Positions 12,161 through 24,290 of a stretch of 64,000 nt of DNA are shown one piece after another. The position numbers and the translations under genes were made by a program. This DNA is from Albula goreensis (taxonomy: Eukaryota; Chordata; Actinopteri; Albuliformes; Albulidae). Every line of letters starts with the position of its first letter. Position 1 is the stretch's first letter. Location: NCBI GenBank assembly GCA_022829145.1, contig CM040756.1, forward strand, positions 6,181,523 through 6,245,522, given 5' to 3'. The notes under the pieces are model-generated. The model saw only the letters and a list, made by a program, of their open reading frames with translations. It was not told the origin of the DNA and did no database searches.

Positions 12161-12516
12161 AGTACCATATGCCCTTACAAAGACTAAAGTCCTTTAAATT
12201 GAATCACTTCAAGTATGAACTTAAAGAGGCTAAGTGTATTTCACTGAATCCTGGCCTGAGTGCATTTCATTGAAGCTAGTATTCTAAATGAGCTACTGTA
12301 TCCCATTCCCAGTGAGACAGCTGGACATGCTATATGAACACGGCATCATATCCATATTCATGACTGCTGTTGTTCACAACACATAATGGAAACCAACAAC
12401 TGGCCACTAAATATAGGCTTTATTGAGGCTGAGAGAGAGGACGAGGGGGGGAGTGATTTACAGTATCATGGATTATAGCAGATATTATTAGGAAATATGA
12501 ATAATTATGAATCTGC

Positions 12517-12786
12517 AACCCTGGGGGGTGGTTCTAGTCCCAGCCTATAGCCTACTGCTGCTCAGGCCCTTGGCATGGGGGTACATGACTGGGACATGCC
12601 TGGAAACCCTGAGGTTGGTGGTTCTAGTCCCAGTCCAGCCACAGCAAAAACACCACTGCTGTCAGGCCCTTGAGCAAGGCCCTTAACCCCACATTGCTCC
12701 CAGGTGGGGATTGGCCCTTGGTTAGTCTAATCAACTGCAAGTTGTTTTGGATAAAAGCGTCAGCTAAATGACTGTGTAATGTAATG
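12517..12786 (+). mobile_element. SINE with UnaL2-type 3' tail
   Basis: A box-B-like ggttctagtcc occurs twice (near 12,529 and 12,612), so the head may be duplicated. The body has the widespread fish segment cttgagcaaggcccttaacc (12,670-12,689). The 3' end has tttggataaaagcgtcagct, then tgtaatgtaatg. The GGATAAAAGC stem-loop and TGTAA repeats are the known recognition tail of the eel LINE UnaL2 and of SINEs it mobilises. This is the clearest mobile element in the window and good evidence for a fish genome. Confidence 0.8.
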
Positions 12787-12789
12787 GAG

Positions 12790-13212
12790 GCATAGAATCA
12801 GGATAATATGTCACAGCTATACAGTCTGAACCCCATGATGGCCCAACTCAAGTGAGGAAGTACAAGCGAAGGAGACATCCAGAAATCACAATCAAACCCA
12901 CATGTTGCTCATAGTTTTATATATTGACAATTATCTTCCATCATAAGCCATGGCATATTGTCAAAACCCATCATCAGATAACGTATCCTAAAATAGCACT
13001 GTGCTTTGCATTAAGTATTAATAATGTTTTGCTGTCTGTTGGACATTAAAAACTATATCTGGAATAGCACAAGGTCCAGGAGTATGGATTTTTTTTTTTT
13101 TCCTATTTTTTATTTTGTTTTTGTTTAGCAGTAATTACGATTCACATCTTCGATGGGTCTTTTAACATAATTGTCTCATTAGTTCTGAATTCAATTATAC
13201 CGCATTTCCATT

Positions 13213-13245
<33 letters not shown>

Positions 13246-14230
13246 CTTTTGCATGCCTTTTAACCTCAAAGCTACAGCGGAGAGCTTTACATCATCCAAA
13301 CATACGCCAGCTGCTGTAGCGGCGTTTAACACGCACTGGCCCCCCACCATGGGATCATCACACCACAGTAGTGATCAGGCCACGGAAATGTCTGATCCCA
13401 TCTCAGGAACATGTACAACTTCAAGGCTTTATCGATCGGTTCCCAGATACCCCAGCGCTGCATTTCCGCTTAATGGAATCGTGCTCGGAGACCGAACGCT
13501 GAGGCACACATCTGATACGACTTTTCATTTGCAATCAAACAAACCGCGTCAATTATGTATTGCTGAGAGATGGCACCCATTCCTGCAATAACACCTAGGA
13601 AGTTGTATTCTTTTTTTTTTAATGGAAACTTTAATTTTTCATGAACTTAAAAAAAAATTGTGTACTGTACAGTTATTGAGACTGCATTTGTTTTGTTTTG
13701 TTTTTTTTCTTGGTCTAAATTTGATCTTTATAGAGGCATTCAGCTGCTTTTGTTTGGTACATAATGACTCCAGCTAATGCATTTTATGTATGTTCTTGAA
13801 AAAGAACAGTCTGAGACAAAAACTGGATTAAGATATATTCAAAATGTCACCTACCTCTTTTTGGACTCATCTCTGGGAATGTTCAGATATGTAGAAAGAT
13901 CATTTCTTGGCCAAAGCATACCACAGACAGACTTACAGACATTTGCCTGACAGCGTTCTACCAAGAGTGGCATCAGCACAGGTCTAAGCCAATCAGGATG
14001 TAGCACACCACAGCATTTTCAGCTGCCATGACGATGACCCGATCACATAAACACACTCTAAGCGCAAACACAAACAATTCAATCAAACCAGAGTTTACAC
14101 CTTTTAAAGTCCTATGCTTTATGTTGATATTCTATGATATTCTCTATAGAACAAAAAGAACACATCCCAAAGGAGAAAGTTTGCTTGTCTCGATAAAAAC
14201 AGAAACTGTTGAAAGAAACGTATGTCATGG
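12790..14230. other. Intergenic DNA with one GT microsatellite
   Basis: (GT)14 at 13,218-13,245, and T/A runs at 13,088-13,101, 13,611-13,620 and 13,650-13,659. A 125-codon + frame beginning in the GT repeat (13214-13591) has no recognisable domain and is regarded as chance. Confidence 0.6.
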
Positions 14231-14520
14231 TTTAAAGTCAGTGTTGGCTGAATCGCATATGCCTTCACAGGGACAGAGTGTATTTGATTGGGTCCTGGCC
14301 ATTGTTCCTCTTTATTTTCCTCCAATTGAGTTTAGTCGCCGCTTGGCTCTTGAGGAATGTCCCTGAAGCGCACGTTCTCAGCTTCAGTAATCACCCTTTG
14401 ATTGAACAGCGGTGTACTTTCCCTACGCCGCCGTTGACATTAGCTGCCGACGAGCGGGCCGGACCTGACAGCTTTGACACTTCCACCGATGTGCCAACAC
14501 GACTCTGATTCTTGTCTATA
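14230..14520. promoter_or_regulatory. Candidate conserved non-coding stretch
   Basis: Repeat-free sequence with ttgattgggtcctggccatt, gcctcttgag-like blocks and ccaattgag, plus CpG-containing ccctacgccgccgttgacat. Overlapping + frames (14028-14366, 14278-14508) are not recognisable. The texture resembles an enhancer; conservation is untested. Confidence 0.2.
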
Positions 14521-16080
14521 AAGGAAATTTCTGGCTCCAAATGGTTTTTAGTTGTCAGCTGTGATTTCCCCTGTGTTGTTGCTCAAATCCCTAGATATGA
14601 ATTTGTTTTTGACACCTACACTTAATCTGCACAAACACTCCATGCCCTTTTTCTTCTTACAATACACCCAATACATATTGCTGAGAGGCTTGGTGTTAAA
14701 GCCTATGGCTGTATCTGCTGATAATCAGTGTTAGTACATCAGGTATCATTAGCTAGCATGCTAATTCTATGCAAATGTGCTTAATATTCATGAATTAAAA
14801 TTCATATGAAGATTTGACTAATTTATAAAGAGTTTCTTATTAATAGTTTAATTGGTTAATTACATCAATTTCATCAGTCCGTCTTTGTAGCACCAGTACA
14901 CACACTGACATTCACATGTTTTCTCACTTAAGCCTTAGTTTTGGGTTCCGCTTTCTGGTGGCCCACGATGTAATGGGATATATTAGTGGCAGAGTTTGTG
15001 TCCCCTTTCCGGGGGATGTCCCAGTGTAAATTGAAGATTTGTTGTGTTAGACTCAATGCCTTCGCTCCCTGGTGGCCCACCCCGCCTGGCCTGGCAGCAG
15101 CAGGCTTGAGAACAGAACATATGTTCACTTTGTGTTCATCCACTGGCAGAGGCGACATGTGATTAGTACTTCCACTGCAGCGCGTGAGTGCATAGTGAAT
15201 GCTGGTCACCATGTGAATCCGAGGAGTCACATGCAGTGGTTGCTTCCTCCATGGATCAGTGGGGGAGGCCTGCAGTGGGACTGGATACATGTAGTGGGGT
15301 GAGGGAGTTCAGACAAAAATGACTCATTTCAAGTTGAATCAACTCTTTCATGCCAGTAGTAATTAAATAACTTCTGTTATCTTATGCAACCGACTTCTGT
15401 CATATTTACTGTCTTGTTTTATCAGAGTTTTCTGAAAATACAGTTGATTTGCATCTACAAGCCCTAAGTTGAGTTAGATTTGGGATTTGAAAAAGGATTC
15501 ACCGTAACGATTACATTCGTCCTGGAGTAAATCTGTAGAGCTGCACTATGGCTAATATTGACAGTTTGAGCTCGGCCTGGCAGCTTCAGGGAGAAGGAAC
15601 TATAAAGTGTGAGAAAAGCCCAACAGTTCAAAATAAGTTCAACAGAGAACAAAAAAGTTTAACAATTCTGGGTGATGAAAGAAAGAGTGGAACCTGTAGA
15701 TGATTTACAAAACACTGGACAGGTAAACAGCTTTGACCATCTTGCAATGAAGAAAGGAGCATGGGATAAATAAATAAGGATCGAAACTATGTTTTAGGTC
15801 TCAGAAAGGTCACTTAACTTGAATCATGGAGTGCAGGAATTACAAAGTTTATTTTTTTATTTAGCTAGATTGTGTGATTCGGTGCAACTGCTACAATAAT
15901 GATTCAATCGTCTGTTACCTGGGATGGCACTGTCTGCAGTGTTCAGTCTTCATGTTTGTGAATTTATGGTTAGAGCTCTCAACCAAGCTGCTCGGAAGGT
16001 TCTGCTCTCCTGACCTGCCCTTGTCTTGAACTCTGAATCCCCTCAGCTGCATTCTGCTGTTTGAGATCAGAGCTTAGAAC
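14520..16080. other. Intergenic DNA, no gene
   Basis: Unique AT-rich sequence. A 120-codon - frame (14928-15290) and the + frame opposite it (15072-15302) overlap without recognisable content. Confidence 0.55.
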
Positions 16081-16081
16081 C

Positions 16082-16215
16082 GCGGTCCTCCACCCTGGTA
16101 CTGTAATGCACCAAGCTATACAGATTTATGTTGTTACTAAGCACTTAATGACCAATTAAAACAGTTGTTTACACAGGCAATTCACCTGACCTGGTTTCTC
16201 GGGTCTGAAATCGGT
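16082..16215 (+). mobile_element. Diverged DNA-transposon-like interspersed repeat
   Basis: Contains ctccaccctggtactg, a central block gcacttaatgaccaattaaa and cacctgacctggtttctcgg, in the order seen in a widespread non-autonomous repeat of fish genomes (as I remember it). The central block reappears inverted at 32,670-32,720 with roughly 80 percent identity over about 40 bases, which supports a dispersed family. No open frame. Confidence 0.45.
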
Positions 16216-16925
16216 GTGGAATTTCTGGAGCTAAACATTCTCTTGCACAGTATATTCACATTCTGTTGTTTCTGTTTCTTTTATTATTGTATGATTTTAC
16301 AAAAAGCAATATCAATTGATTTTACAAGTTATCTGTGTGCCACCATCAACTTAAATGCATCAAATTGCTATCAAACTTTTCCATGTTACAATCAAAGTTC
16401 ATGATTACCATTTTTTTACATGGATGTTTATCTATGCACCTTTCAAAAAGCAAATTTTATCATATTTTTTATGAAAAGCGTGGGATGAGGACCACAGTCC
16501 CACAACCTCAGGGCCTGCTCTGGGGTCTGACAATGTGATCCAGCCCTAGTTCTGTTGTGTTGTGCACCTGAAAATGTGTTCATTTTCCACCAAAACCCTC
16601 CTCCCTGTATTTTTCAGTGTGTGCTCACGCAGGACCAAGCAGGAGATACCATCGCGCACCCATGAATGTTCTAGTCCTCAAATCACTGTAATGAGAAGTG
16701 ACGGGAAGGCCAAGGTCAACTGGCCAGGGCAGGGCTGGATGCGGCGGATCAGTGGAGGCTGGGAGCCATGTCTGCTGCATCAGCGGTCAGGACCGGGGGG
16801 GGGGGCAGGGCTGCCATGAGAGAGCCATGAGTACAGGCGTGCTCAGCTGTGCACAAGAGAACATAAAAAACAGTAAAAAAACACATATCATTACAAGTCA
16901 GACAGATATGCGTAAATTATTCTAA
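16215..16925. other. Intergenic DNA, no gene
   Basis: Unique sequence with a G-run at 16,796-16,805. The + frames at 16562-16819 and 16698-16925 overlap in different phases and match nothing known to me. Confidence 0.55.
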
Positions 16926-17035
16926 TTATTGTTGTTGTTGTTTTTGTTGTTGTTGTTGTTGTTCTTCTTCTTCTTCTTCTTCTTCTTATTATTATTATTA
17001 TTATTATTATTGTGGTTGTTGTTGTCATTGTTGTT
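16926..17035 (+). repeat. Compound trinucleotide repeat (GTT)n(CTT)n(ATT)n
   Basis: Successive blocks of GTT (16,931-16,963), CTT (to about 16,987) and ATT (to about 17,012), followed by a second short GTT block, differ only in the first base of the unit. Confidence 0.95.
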
Positions 17036-17099
17036 ACCTATTACCTAGCAATCCAAGTCACATGTCACATATGCTTGTGTTACTACTCTTTTATTACCC

Positions 17100-17100
<1 letters not shown>

Positions 17101-17132
<32 letters not shown>
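17101..17132 (+). repeat. (TAA)n microsatellite
   Basis: About ten perfect taa units. Confidence 0.95.
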
Positions 17133-17134
17133 GT

Positions 17135-18384
17135 TGAGTAGTGGTATAATTATTAATTTGGTTACAAGAATAACTGATGTTTAATTCATTGCCTTTCAAG
17201 CTCTTTCAGTCTTCCCTTTATCACCAATGGGTGGCAATGTTTTCCATATGAAGAGATTTGCTTATTCAAACATTGTGTTTGGTGATTTTTTAATGCATTG
17301 TGTGCAAGCTGTGACTGGCATTATACATGCAAGTGAAAGCTGTACATTTCAAATCTGGTTTATTACCTGTAATGCCGTATGAGTGGCAATCTAGGAAATG
17401 ATTGTGTTTCCATTGGAACACATACCTGTTCATTGGGTCCCTCTGTGCACATACTCAGTGTAAGATTTGTCAGACATTTGTTCTCTAACCATGGGTTCTG
17501 CTCAACTCCCGCCCTTACCGTGGAAATAACTCACACGAAGAAGCAGCCTGAAGCCAAGTCGTACTGAAGTTGTGTTCAAAAGTGGTTTTCATCTCAAAAT
17601 GAGCACTGGTTCAGGAAACGGCTCCTCTACCCCACGTTTCCATCACTCAGAAGCACCCTCTCATCATTTCAACATGAATTCTGACACGTCTCAATGTCAG
17701 TCCTCCTTTTATTTCGGAAGAACACGTAATGACAAAAAAAGGCCATTTAGCTCAGCAATAAGCACCATTTGAAATCATCGTTGGTTTCTATTAGTACAAC
17801 GCAAGGACGTGAAGAAGTTAAAGGGGCTCTTACGCACGGGTCGTTATTGAGAAGCCTGTAACAGCTGTGGTTTATGGTGATCTTGGATACCTGTTAGACT
17901 TGACAGGTATCAAAAAGCTTCATCATAATGTGTGGTAAGTGTGTTGTTGTACAGGCACTCATTTTTATGTCATATGTGTGTGCCGGTTTCACAGTAGGTT
18001 TCCACTCTAACACCTGATTGCTGTAAACCTGGTGGGTATGTGTGTTTTATTGCTGTCGGCGTTCTCCCTGAGATATGTGTTTAATGTAGCATATGTGCTT
18101 AATGTAGCATAGCTGTGTCTTCTTGTATGGTGCCGTTATTTCAGGAAAAGTCGCACAACGGCCACTTGCAAGACAATGTATCAGCTCTATTTTTCATGAC
18201 TTTTCCCATTTTTTCCACTCAAATGGGAATGTTCAACAATTTGTACAAGCAGCACAGATCACTATAACCTCCTGTCTATTCAGAGGAGCACAGACTTACA
18301 GGGAAATGACTTTTCGAAAGGTGCAAGCTGCTCTTAATTTCTCAATGGACATAATACACACAAATATACTGACAGTCCACAAAT
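17135..18384. other. Intergenic DNA, no gene
   Basis: Unique DNA. The + frames at 17379-17567, 17572-17772 and 18123-18413 have no domain or consistent splice context. Confidence 0.55.
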
Positions 18385-18600
18385 ACATGAGGACCAACAG
18401 GGGTCGCCAGTGAGCAATGTGATACTGACATGCCTGCTGACTACATCCCTCCTTCCCTGGGCAAAGCAACAACCAAATTCAGCATCAGTCCATCAGGTTG
18501 TCGGCCACGAAACTGGTACAATCTGGATTTGCTAAGAGACTGTGGATCCCACCCACACGCTGGAACAGTGCCTTAACAGGACATGCCACCCAGCAGCCCC
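18385..18600 (-). mobile_element. Degenerate tRNA-derived SINE (antisense)
   Basis: Read on the minus strand, this begins with a tRNA-like region (gggtggcatgtcctgttaag, then the box-B-like agcaaatccag) and ends in the conserved body ggcgacccctgttggt (complement of 18,392-18,407). The body end is shared with the relic at 160-330. The arrangement fits the common fish SINE with a tRNA-related head and a conserved gacccctgttgg body. Confidence 0.55.
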
Positions 18601-20520
18601 ATTTGAAATCACAGTTTTAAAATGCAAAAGGCTCCAGCACAATTAAACTACACAATTTAAGAATTGCATTTCTTGTTATGGCTAATAAAAAAGAGATCTA
18701 AAATAACATACGGAAATTGACTTATTTTGCTTGCAGTGGGTACACAGAAGAATGGGTACACAAAAAGTCAAGCTTTTCTGTGTACTAATGAATGGACACT
18801 AATGTACAAATCCACTGTTATGATTCAATCAGAATCCAGGCTTTTCTGCCTCTCCTGGAGACAGATGGAGTCCACAATAATCTGGAGGGTTTTTCTTTCC
18901 CTTTTATTTTCTATCTGATTGTAAGCGACTGGTTTGGAACTGCATATTCTCAAACGCCAGCTGGATCATTGAGACTTCACCGCTTCAGTTAGTCAAAGTC
19001 TATATGTGTGAAATGCACTGTTTCCCCCTTATGCCATGTAAAGTATCAGAGCCGATAAATCAAAAGCTGTTTTTGTGTGTTTGATGGTACGGATTTTTAT
19101 TATTATTTTTTTTAGTTTTCTGTTTACTTTTTAATTTTATTGCCACATATGCTCGACCATCAGTAGCGTATGGGGCCCAGATGTGCCACCTGTTTCAGCC
19201 TCTCAAAGTTGAAAGGTAAACTTAATTATTGTCTCGCACAGAGAATTAATATGGCAGGCAACACCTTCCTCATTTTCATTTTTATTTCATTACATTCTGA
19301 ATGCTCTGCTCTCCAATCTAGCCACTCACACTTTTGCCCTTGTGATGTGCATACATATCGTACCAAGTGAAATCTGTTCTACAGATCTGCACCATTGATT
19401 ATTATTATTATTATTAGTAGTAGTAGTAGTAGTAGTATTGGTATCATTAGTACTAGTATTAGTATCAGTATTATTAGCTGGACTTTATGTGGAAAGCCAG
19501 ACCTTTTCCACAAGCCACCTACTGCATTTCTTGACAATATTTGTCAGTGTTAAACAAAAGACAAATAAAAGGCAACAGCAGGGGTGTGTGAACAAAACCC
19601 CATAATCCTCTACAATTTAAATCCAGCAAAAACACTATACTGCAGCTACACACAACAGGTTGAGACATGTCTTTTTCTTCTCTTTTCCTTTTTTTTTTGG
19701 GGAGGGGGGGGTTGTTTTGCAGGCCAGATGTTCGCCCTGGAAGAAAATGACTCAGAGTACACGGACATCTTCAAGTGGGATTCAAAAATAGCTCTGTCTC
19801 TCTCTCCCCTCTCCACACTGAGGGAAGACATCCTCAGCCTCGGCCACATTACCCTCAAGGTCACAGAAGGAGAAACCACCCCCGCCAGCCCCCACCCACC
19901 ATCCCACCCCCCCATCCCACCCCTCCGTAATTGAGTACGGCGTATGGCAGGGTGCGCCAGCTCAACAGCGTCTGAACATGGTAGTTAGCGGGTGCACGTT
20001 TTCACTGTAATTACGGCCCTGACACCCTCTGCCTTCAAAATCTCCTCAAGGTCATATCAATTTCTCAGCAAGCCCCATCTCTCTGCTCGTCATTAGCGGC
20101 TTTCAGAGACATTCAATTTTACATCTTCCCCAGCGCCAACTCCACACCCTTATCATCTCCCATGTAAACAAACATCTCAACCAAACAAGTATTATAATTA
20201 TTATTAGCATTAGTATTACGGATATTGTTATTATTATTATTATTATTACTGTATTATTATAATTGTTATTATTATTAGTATTACTAATATTATTATTATT
20301 ATTATTATTACATGCTGCAGCTACATCTTTAGAGGTGGAAATGGTTCTCTTCTCTTTCTCTTAAATATCTCCGGTGTTATTTAAAACTGGCCCCACAGTC
20401 GGTGTCATACAGATTTATGAATTCAGTCACCGTTATTAAACTTTCCTTGATGCCTCGGAAAAGAAATATTAAAAGTGTCGAGCAATAATGTGTTGGGAAG
20501 CCACCTTGCCATTTCCTGGC
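18600..20520. other. Intergenic DNA with trinucleotide repeats
   Basis: (ATT)n/(AGT)n at 19,398-19,439 and a long interrupted (ATT)n at 20,190-20,311. A C-rich run (19,877-19,925) could form a G-quadruplex on the minus strand. A 116-codon + frame at 19584-19934 crosses a poly-T/poly-G tract ending ttttgcag, but nothing downstream is recognisable. Confidence 0.55.
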
Positions 20521-20532
20521 ATTGCAAGATAG

Positions 20533-20585
20533 AGTTTTAACTCTGGCAGAGTGTCACATACAGTTTTAACTCTGGCAGAGTGTCA
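20533..20585 (+). repeat. Perfect 24-base tandem repeat
   Basis: The 24 bases at 20,533-20,556 (agttttaactctggcagagt + gtca) are repeated exactly at 20,562-20,585, a period of 29 bases. Confidence 0.95.
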
Positions 20586-20589
20586 TATC

Positions 20590-21430
20590 CACTCTTGATG
20601 CCATTATCAATGCCATTCTGAGTAACATACACTGCAGCACTGATGATAACCAGAACATTTGGCAGATCATTTTTTTTTCTTCTTCTGTAGTTAGTACCCA
20701 AGGCATTATGGGGTTTGTTGCATAGACTATGGGCTATATGACACAGGGTCTATATTTCCCTACCTCCTTTACTTCCCTTACCCCGGCTCCTCCAGCTTCT
20801 CTCATTTGCTTGACAGGCATGTCAAAGCGTGGCCAGCAAGGCGAGGCTTGTACTTACGGGCTCAGAAGCCCTGTCAAACAGTCTTGCAGGCATGCCAGCC
20901 GTACCGGCGAGAGTGTGCTCCTGTGAAGGCCTTAAAGTGAAAGGGCCTGGTATAGCAGTGAGGCTCAGAAGTTGGGTTTTATTAGCCCTGATGACTGTTG
21001 GCCAGGCCCAGCTGTTGACAGGAATGCAAAACGGGACAACCCAATTAGTGTTGTTTTTGAGAAACATGATCTGTGAGAAACAACTTTTATTTGTGGTAAT
21101 GGTCGTTTTTGTTGTGAAAGAGTCTGTCATCATTGGAGAAGTTTTAAGTAGTTATGATTTTCCTGTAAAAATGTAGAAAGAAATAATAGTCATGTTATTA
21201 ATTATAATTTTTTATATTAATTATGTTATAACATTTATGATGTTTGTGAAAACTTTGGAGGGGAAAAATATTCTAATCTAGAGAAAATATTTAAAAATCC
21301 ATAATGTGGTTCCAATTTGAAAAGACTTTAATGATAAAATTAAACAGACTCATATAAATGCATTCTGAGTTCATTTCCTCTGTGCTCTCTTGTTGCTGAA
21401 GCTGTTAACTGTATAAGATCCACAAGCTAA
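20590..21430. other. Intergenic DNA, no gene
   Basis: Opposed overlapping frames 20829-21176 (+) and 20822-21133 (-) have no recognisable family. The remainder is AT-rich unique DNA. Confidence 0.55.
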
Positions 21431-21950
21431 ATTCTTAACTAATGACGAAGACTCGCCGTAAAGGCCGATTAAATGAGCATGCGAATGAATTGATGAACGA
21501 GCTAGCGGGACCTCCACCTGTAACAGGTGTTCTCTCCCCACCCCACCTACCCCCACCACCCACCCACCCCCCCCGCCAACGCCACAGAGTCTCGATAAAT
21601 CTCCACCGAAGGGACCTTCGGGCGTCGGCGTCCTGAAACCGGGGCAGAGAAATGTGCGTCCGTGTCGTGCATGGCCGCGTCGCCGTGCCTGTCCCTGCGG
21701 ACGGACTTGCAGCACGAGGCTTACCGCGTCTGAGCACCGTCCTCCAGCACAGCCTCATCGCGTCAATAAGACTGTGAGCAATTGCTAGGGCTGGTCCTTC
21801 ATCCCACGCGCGTGCTGGGGAAGGGCCTCCCTCAGGGTCTGACACACATCATTCGGTTACCGGTACCTCTCCTTTTGTCATTCAGCTGCGCCCCATGCCG
21901 CACTCCACATGCGCGTCTGTTACCGGTGCCCGTTACCCAAAAATAAAAAA
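21430..21950. promoter_or_regulatory. CpG-island-like patch
   Basis: By hand count about 35 CpG occur in 21,541-21,940, against a CpG-poor background. The C-rich stretch at 21,536-21,574 could form a G-quadruplex on the minus strand. Two gttaccggt(a/g)cc sites lie at 21,856-21,867 and 21,919-21,930; the ACCGGT core resembles grainyhead-type sites. The patch could be an unmethylated enhancer or an unannotated promoter. Minus-strand frames of 114-136 codons are Gly/Arg/Trp-rich and not recognisable. Confidence 0.4.
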
Positions 21951-24080
21951 AACATGTCAGAATGACACCAGACAAATCCATCGGACCTGTCAAAAGCGAC
22001 GTGTCGAAAACTGTGACACCCGCAGTGGCCGCGGCATTTGAGGAGTAGTTCATGATTGATAGATCCATAGATACTCAGCCTGCTTTCAAATTGTACTATC
22101 TCAAGAGCTTAACTGATAATAAAGACGATAAACACCCATTTTGTGTGGAAATTTATGCTTTATGCTGATTTGTTGCGATCACATTGTACTCCAGAAAAAT
22201 CGACTTGTGGGCTTTCCGTACTGAAATTTTTTTTTTTCTCTCTGCAAGCTATGAATCAAGCTGTAAATTCTTAGCAAGAAAGCGGCCAAGAAATAAATAA
22301 ATAAATATATAAATGAGAGGAAAGGAAAAATGGCCCCTCACAGCTGACAGATGGACATGGACCTGTTCCAGGCTAATGTTCCTGACTTTTCGGAGCGCGC
22401 GTCCACGTGGGGTTTAACGCCTACTTAGCGGAAACACGATCTGTTACAAATCAGACCCAGCAATTAAACTGCACTCATGTGGGACTGGGACAATGGGTTT
22501 CTCAGGACAGCACATACTGGCAGAAGCCCTGGAAGGAGAGAGAGAGAGAGCTTGCATTACATCTTCATACAGACATCCCAATCTGAACGGAGCTCCAACA
22601 TTGTGTAAACACTAAAAATGCATTTACATGGATTATTAACACCTGAATGTTTGTATTGTAGGTGGTGTGGCAAACCTGCAGTTTTTAGTGCATATTTTTA
22701 ATGGTGTATTAACTCCTTATATATGCATTTGAGGAAAATCTGGGTGTCTATATACATTATGTCAGTTACATTTTTTGAGTTAATTTGACTGTATGTACAG
22801 TAGCAGTTCCACAAGGATTGCAGACTGAAATGTGCCACAACCGGCACTCAAATTTCCCTCTGGAGTTATTAAAGTTATTAAAATTCTGTTCTATTCTGAG
22901 ACTATTCAAAGACACAAGATGTACTGTATAAAAGATCTTGGAAACAAAGAGAGAATAAAAAAAAATTAAATGCATAGAGAAGAAAGTAGAAGGAAAGTAA
23001 TCATTCAGTATCAACGGCTTGATTGCTTCTGAAAAGAGATGCTGCTTTCATTTGTAAAATTTTTCACCTCCGTTTTTTCCTCTCTTTCCTCTAAACTCCC
23101 TGATTAACTTTATATCATTGGGAAAGAGACCAATGGAAGCAGCCAGTATTGCAAGAGGAACAGAACTGCAGCAAGGTCAACAGATGTACTCCTGTGAATG
23201 TGATGGGACTGAAGAGCCAAATTCTTTCAGGTGTGGAAGGTGTGTGTGTGTGTGTGTTTGTGTGACTGACTTGGAGGTGCAGACTTCTCAGTCAGTGAAG
23301 TGAACACCACCCATACAGATAAGGACCAGCATGGCCTTCTGCCAGCAAGCAGGACTGTGTTCCTTAAGGGGTGGGGGTGAGGGGGTGGGGGTGGGGGGCA
23401 CCATGGGGGAGATGGTCAAATCTGTGACCATCGGTCAGCAACGCCCCCCCTCCCCCCCGCCCACTCTTAATGTTTAATGATACCACCTAAAACTGCCCCA
23501 GTTTTCTAAACGTCTCAAATTGGCCCACAAGGACACTGAAGCAGATGGCCGTCATACACCAAAGGGTGTAGATAACAGCCATTTATCAAAGCATTAGAGG
23601 ACCAGCAGCCCAGTGTCACTGAATAAGGCCACTGGACTGGCTCGCGTAGTCCTGCCTTTCCAAAATGTTGCTCATAAATTATTCAACGCTTTCTCTCAAC
23701 CGCTCTGGGCCGTGCACGACAGAGGTGTGTTATTTTATTTTATATTGCTATTTATTTATTTATTTTTCGTAGGACTGGGTGTTTACTCCGAGCTCACAGT
23801 TGACAGTAAGAGATGGCAGAGAAATGGCACGCCCTGGTCCGCTGCCCGCCGTTGGCATTGCGGTTAATGAAGGGGAAGTGGGCATTGCGCTGATGTTGTG
23901 AACATCAGGAAAGAGCATGTGCCGCTTGCCCAAGCCTTCATTTGGATCAAACTCTAGTACTGAAGGGTGGGCAGTGAAGAGAATTACACTGCATGGATCA
24001 TACCTTAATTGTGGTTCCAATCAATCCTGACACAATATAGTTGTTTTTACTTTAAAATGACCGTAGTGGAGCATACGAGG
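21950..24080. other. Intergenic DNA with a GT repeat and G-rich tract
   Basis: Contains (TG)n at 23,241-23,264, a G-rich run at 23,368-23,399 and a C-rich run at 23,444-23,462. No exon-like segment is supported. Confidence 0.6.
23368..23399 (+). other. Predicted G-quadruplex motif
   Basis: Five runs of four or more G separated by one to three bases (ggggtgggggtgaggggg, tggggg, tgggggg). This exceeds the usual G3+N1-7 rule on the + strand. Confidence 0.7.
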
Positions 24081-24084
24081 GCAG

Positions 24085-24290
24085 CTTTATCTGCTGAGGG
24101 CCAGTGGGGCAGCAGGTTTTTCGTTCAAACTGCGTAGGAAAACACCTGAGTTTACTCATTACGTCTACGGATCAATCTGCACACAGTCGATTAGTTGTAT
24201 CAGGGATGTCCCCACTCGGTAGGGAATGGAAATCTATGGCCATGCCAGTCCTCTGCAGATAAGATTGGCAATCCCTGCATTAGATGATTT
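24085..24290 (+). mobile_element. Diverged non-autonomous DNA-transposon-like repeat
   Basis: The order of blocks (ggggcagcaggtttttcgtt, acacctgagtttactcatta, gattagttgtatcaggg, agattggcaatccctgcatt) matches my memory of a very common fish repeat that ends in ...gattggcaaccctgc. It has no coding capacity. Family assignment is from memory only. Confidence 0.4.

Noticed and set aside
19584..19934. Exon starting after ttttgcag at 19,722
   Set aside because: The acceptor is preceded by a T/G run rather than a normal branch-tract layout, no donor fits the frame end, and the protein is unrecognised.
21371..21845. Minus-strand frames of 114-136 codons over the CpG patch
   Set aside because: Stop codons are rare in GC-rich DNA. 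Translation is Gly/Arg/Trp-rich with no family.
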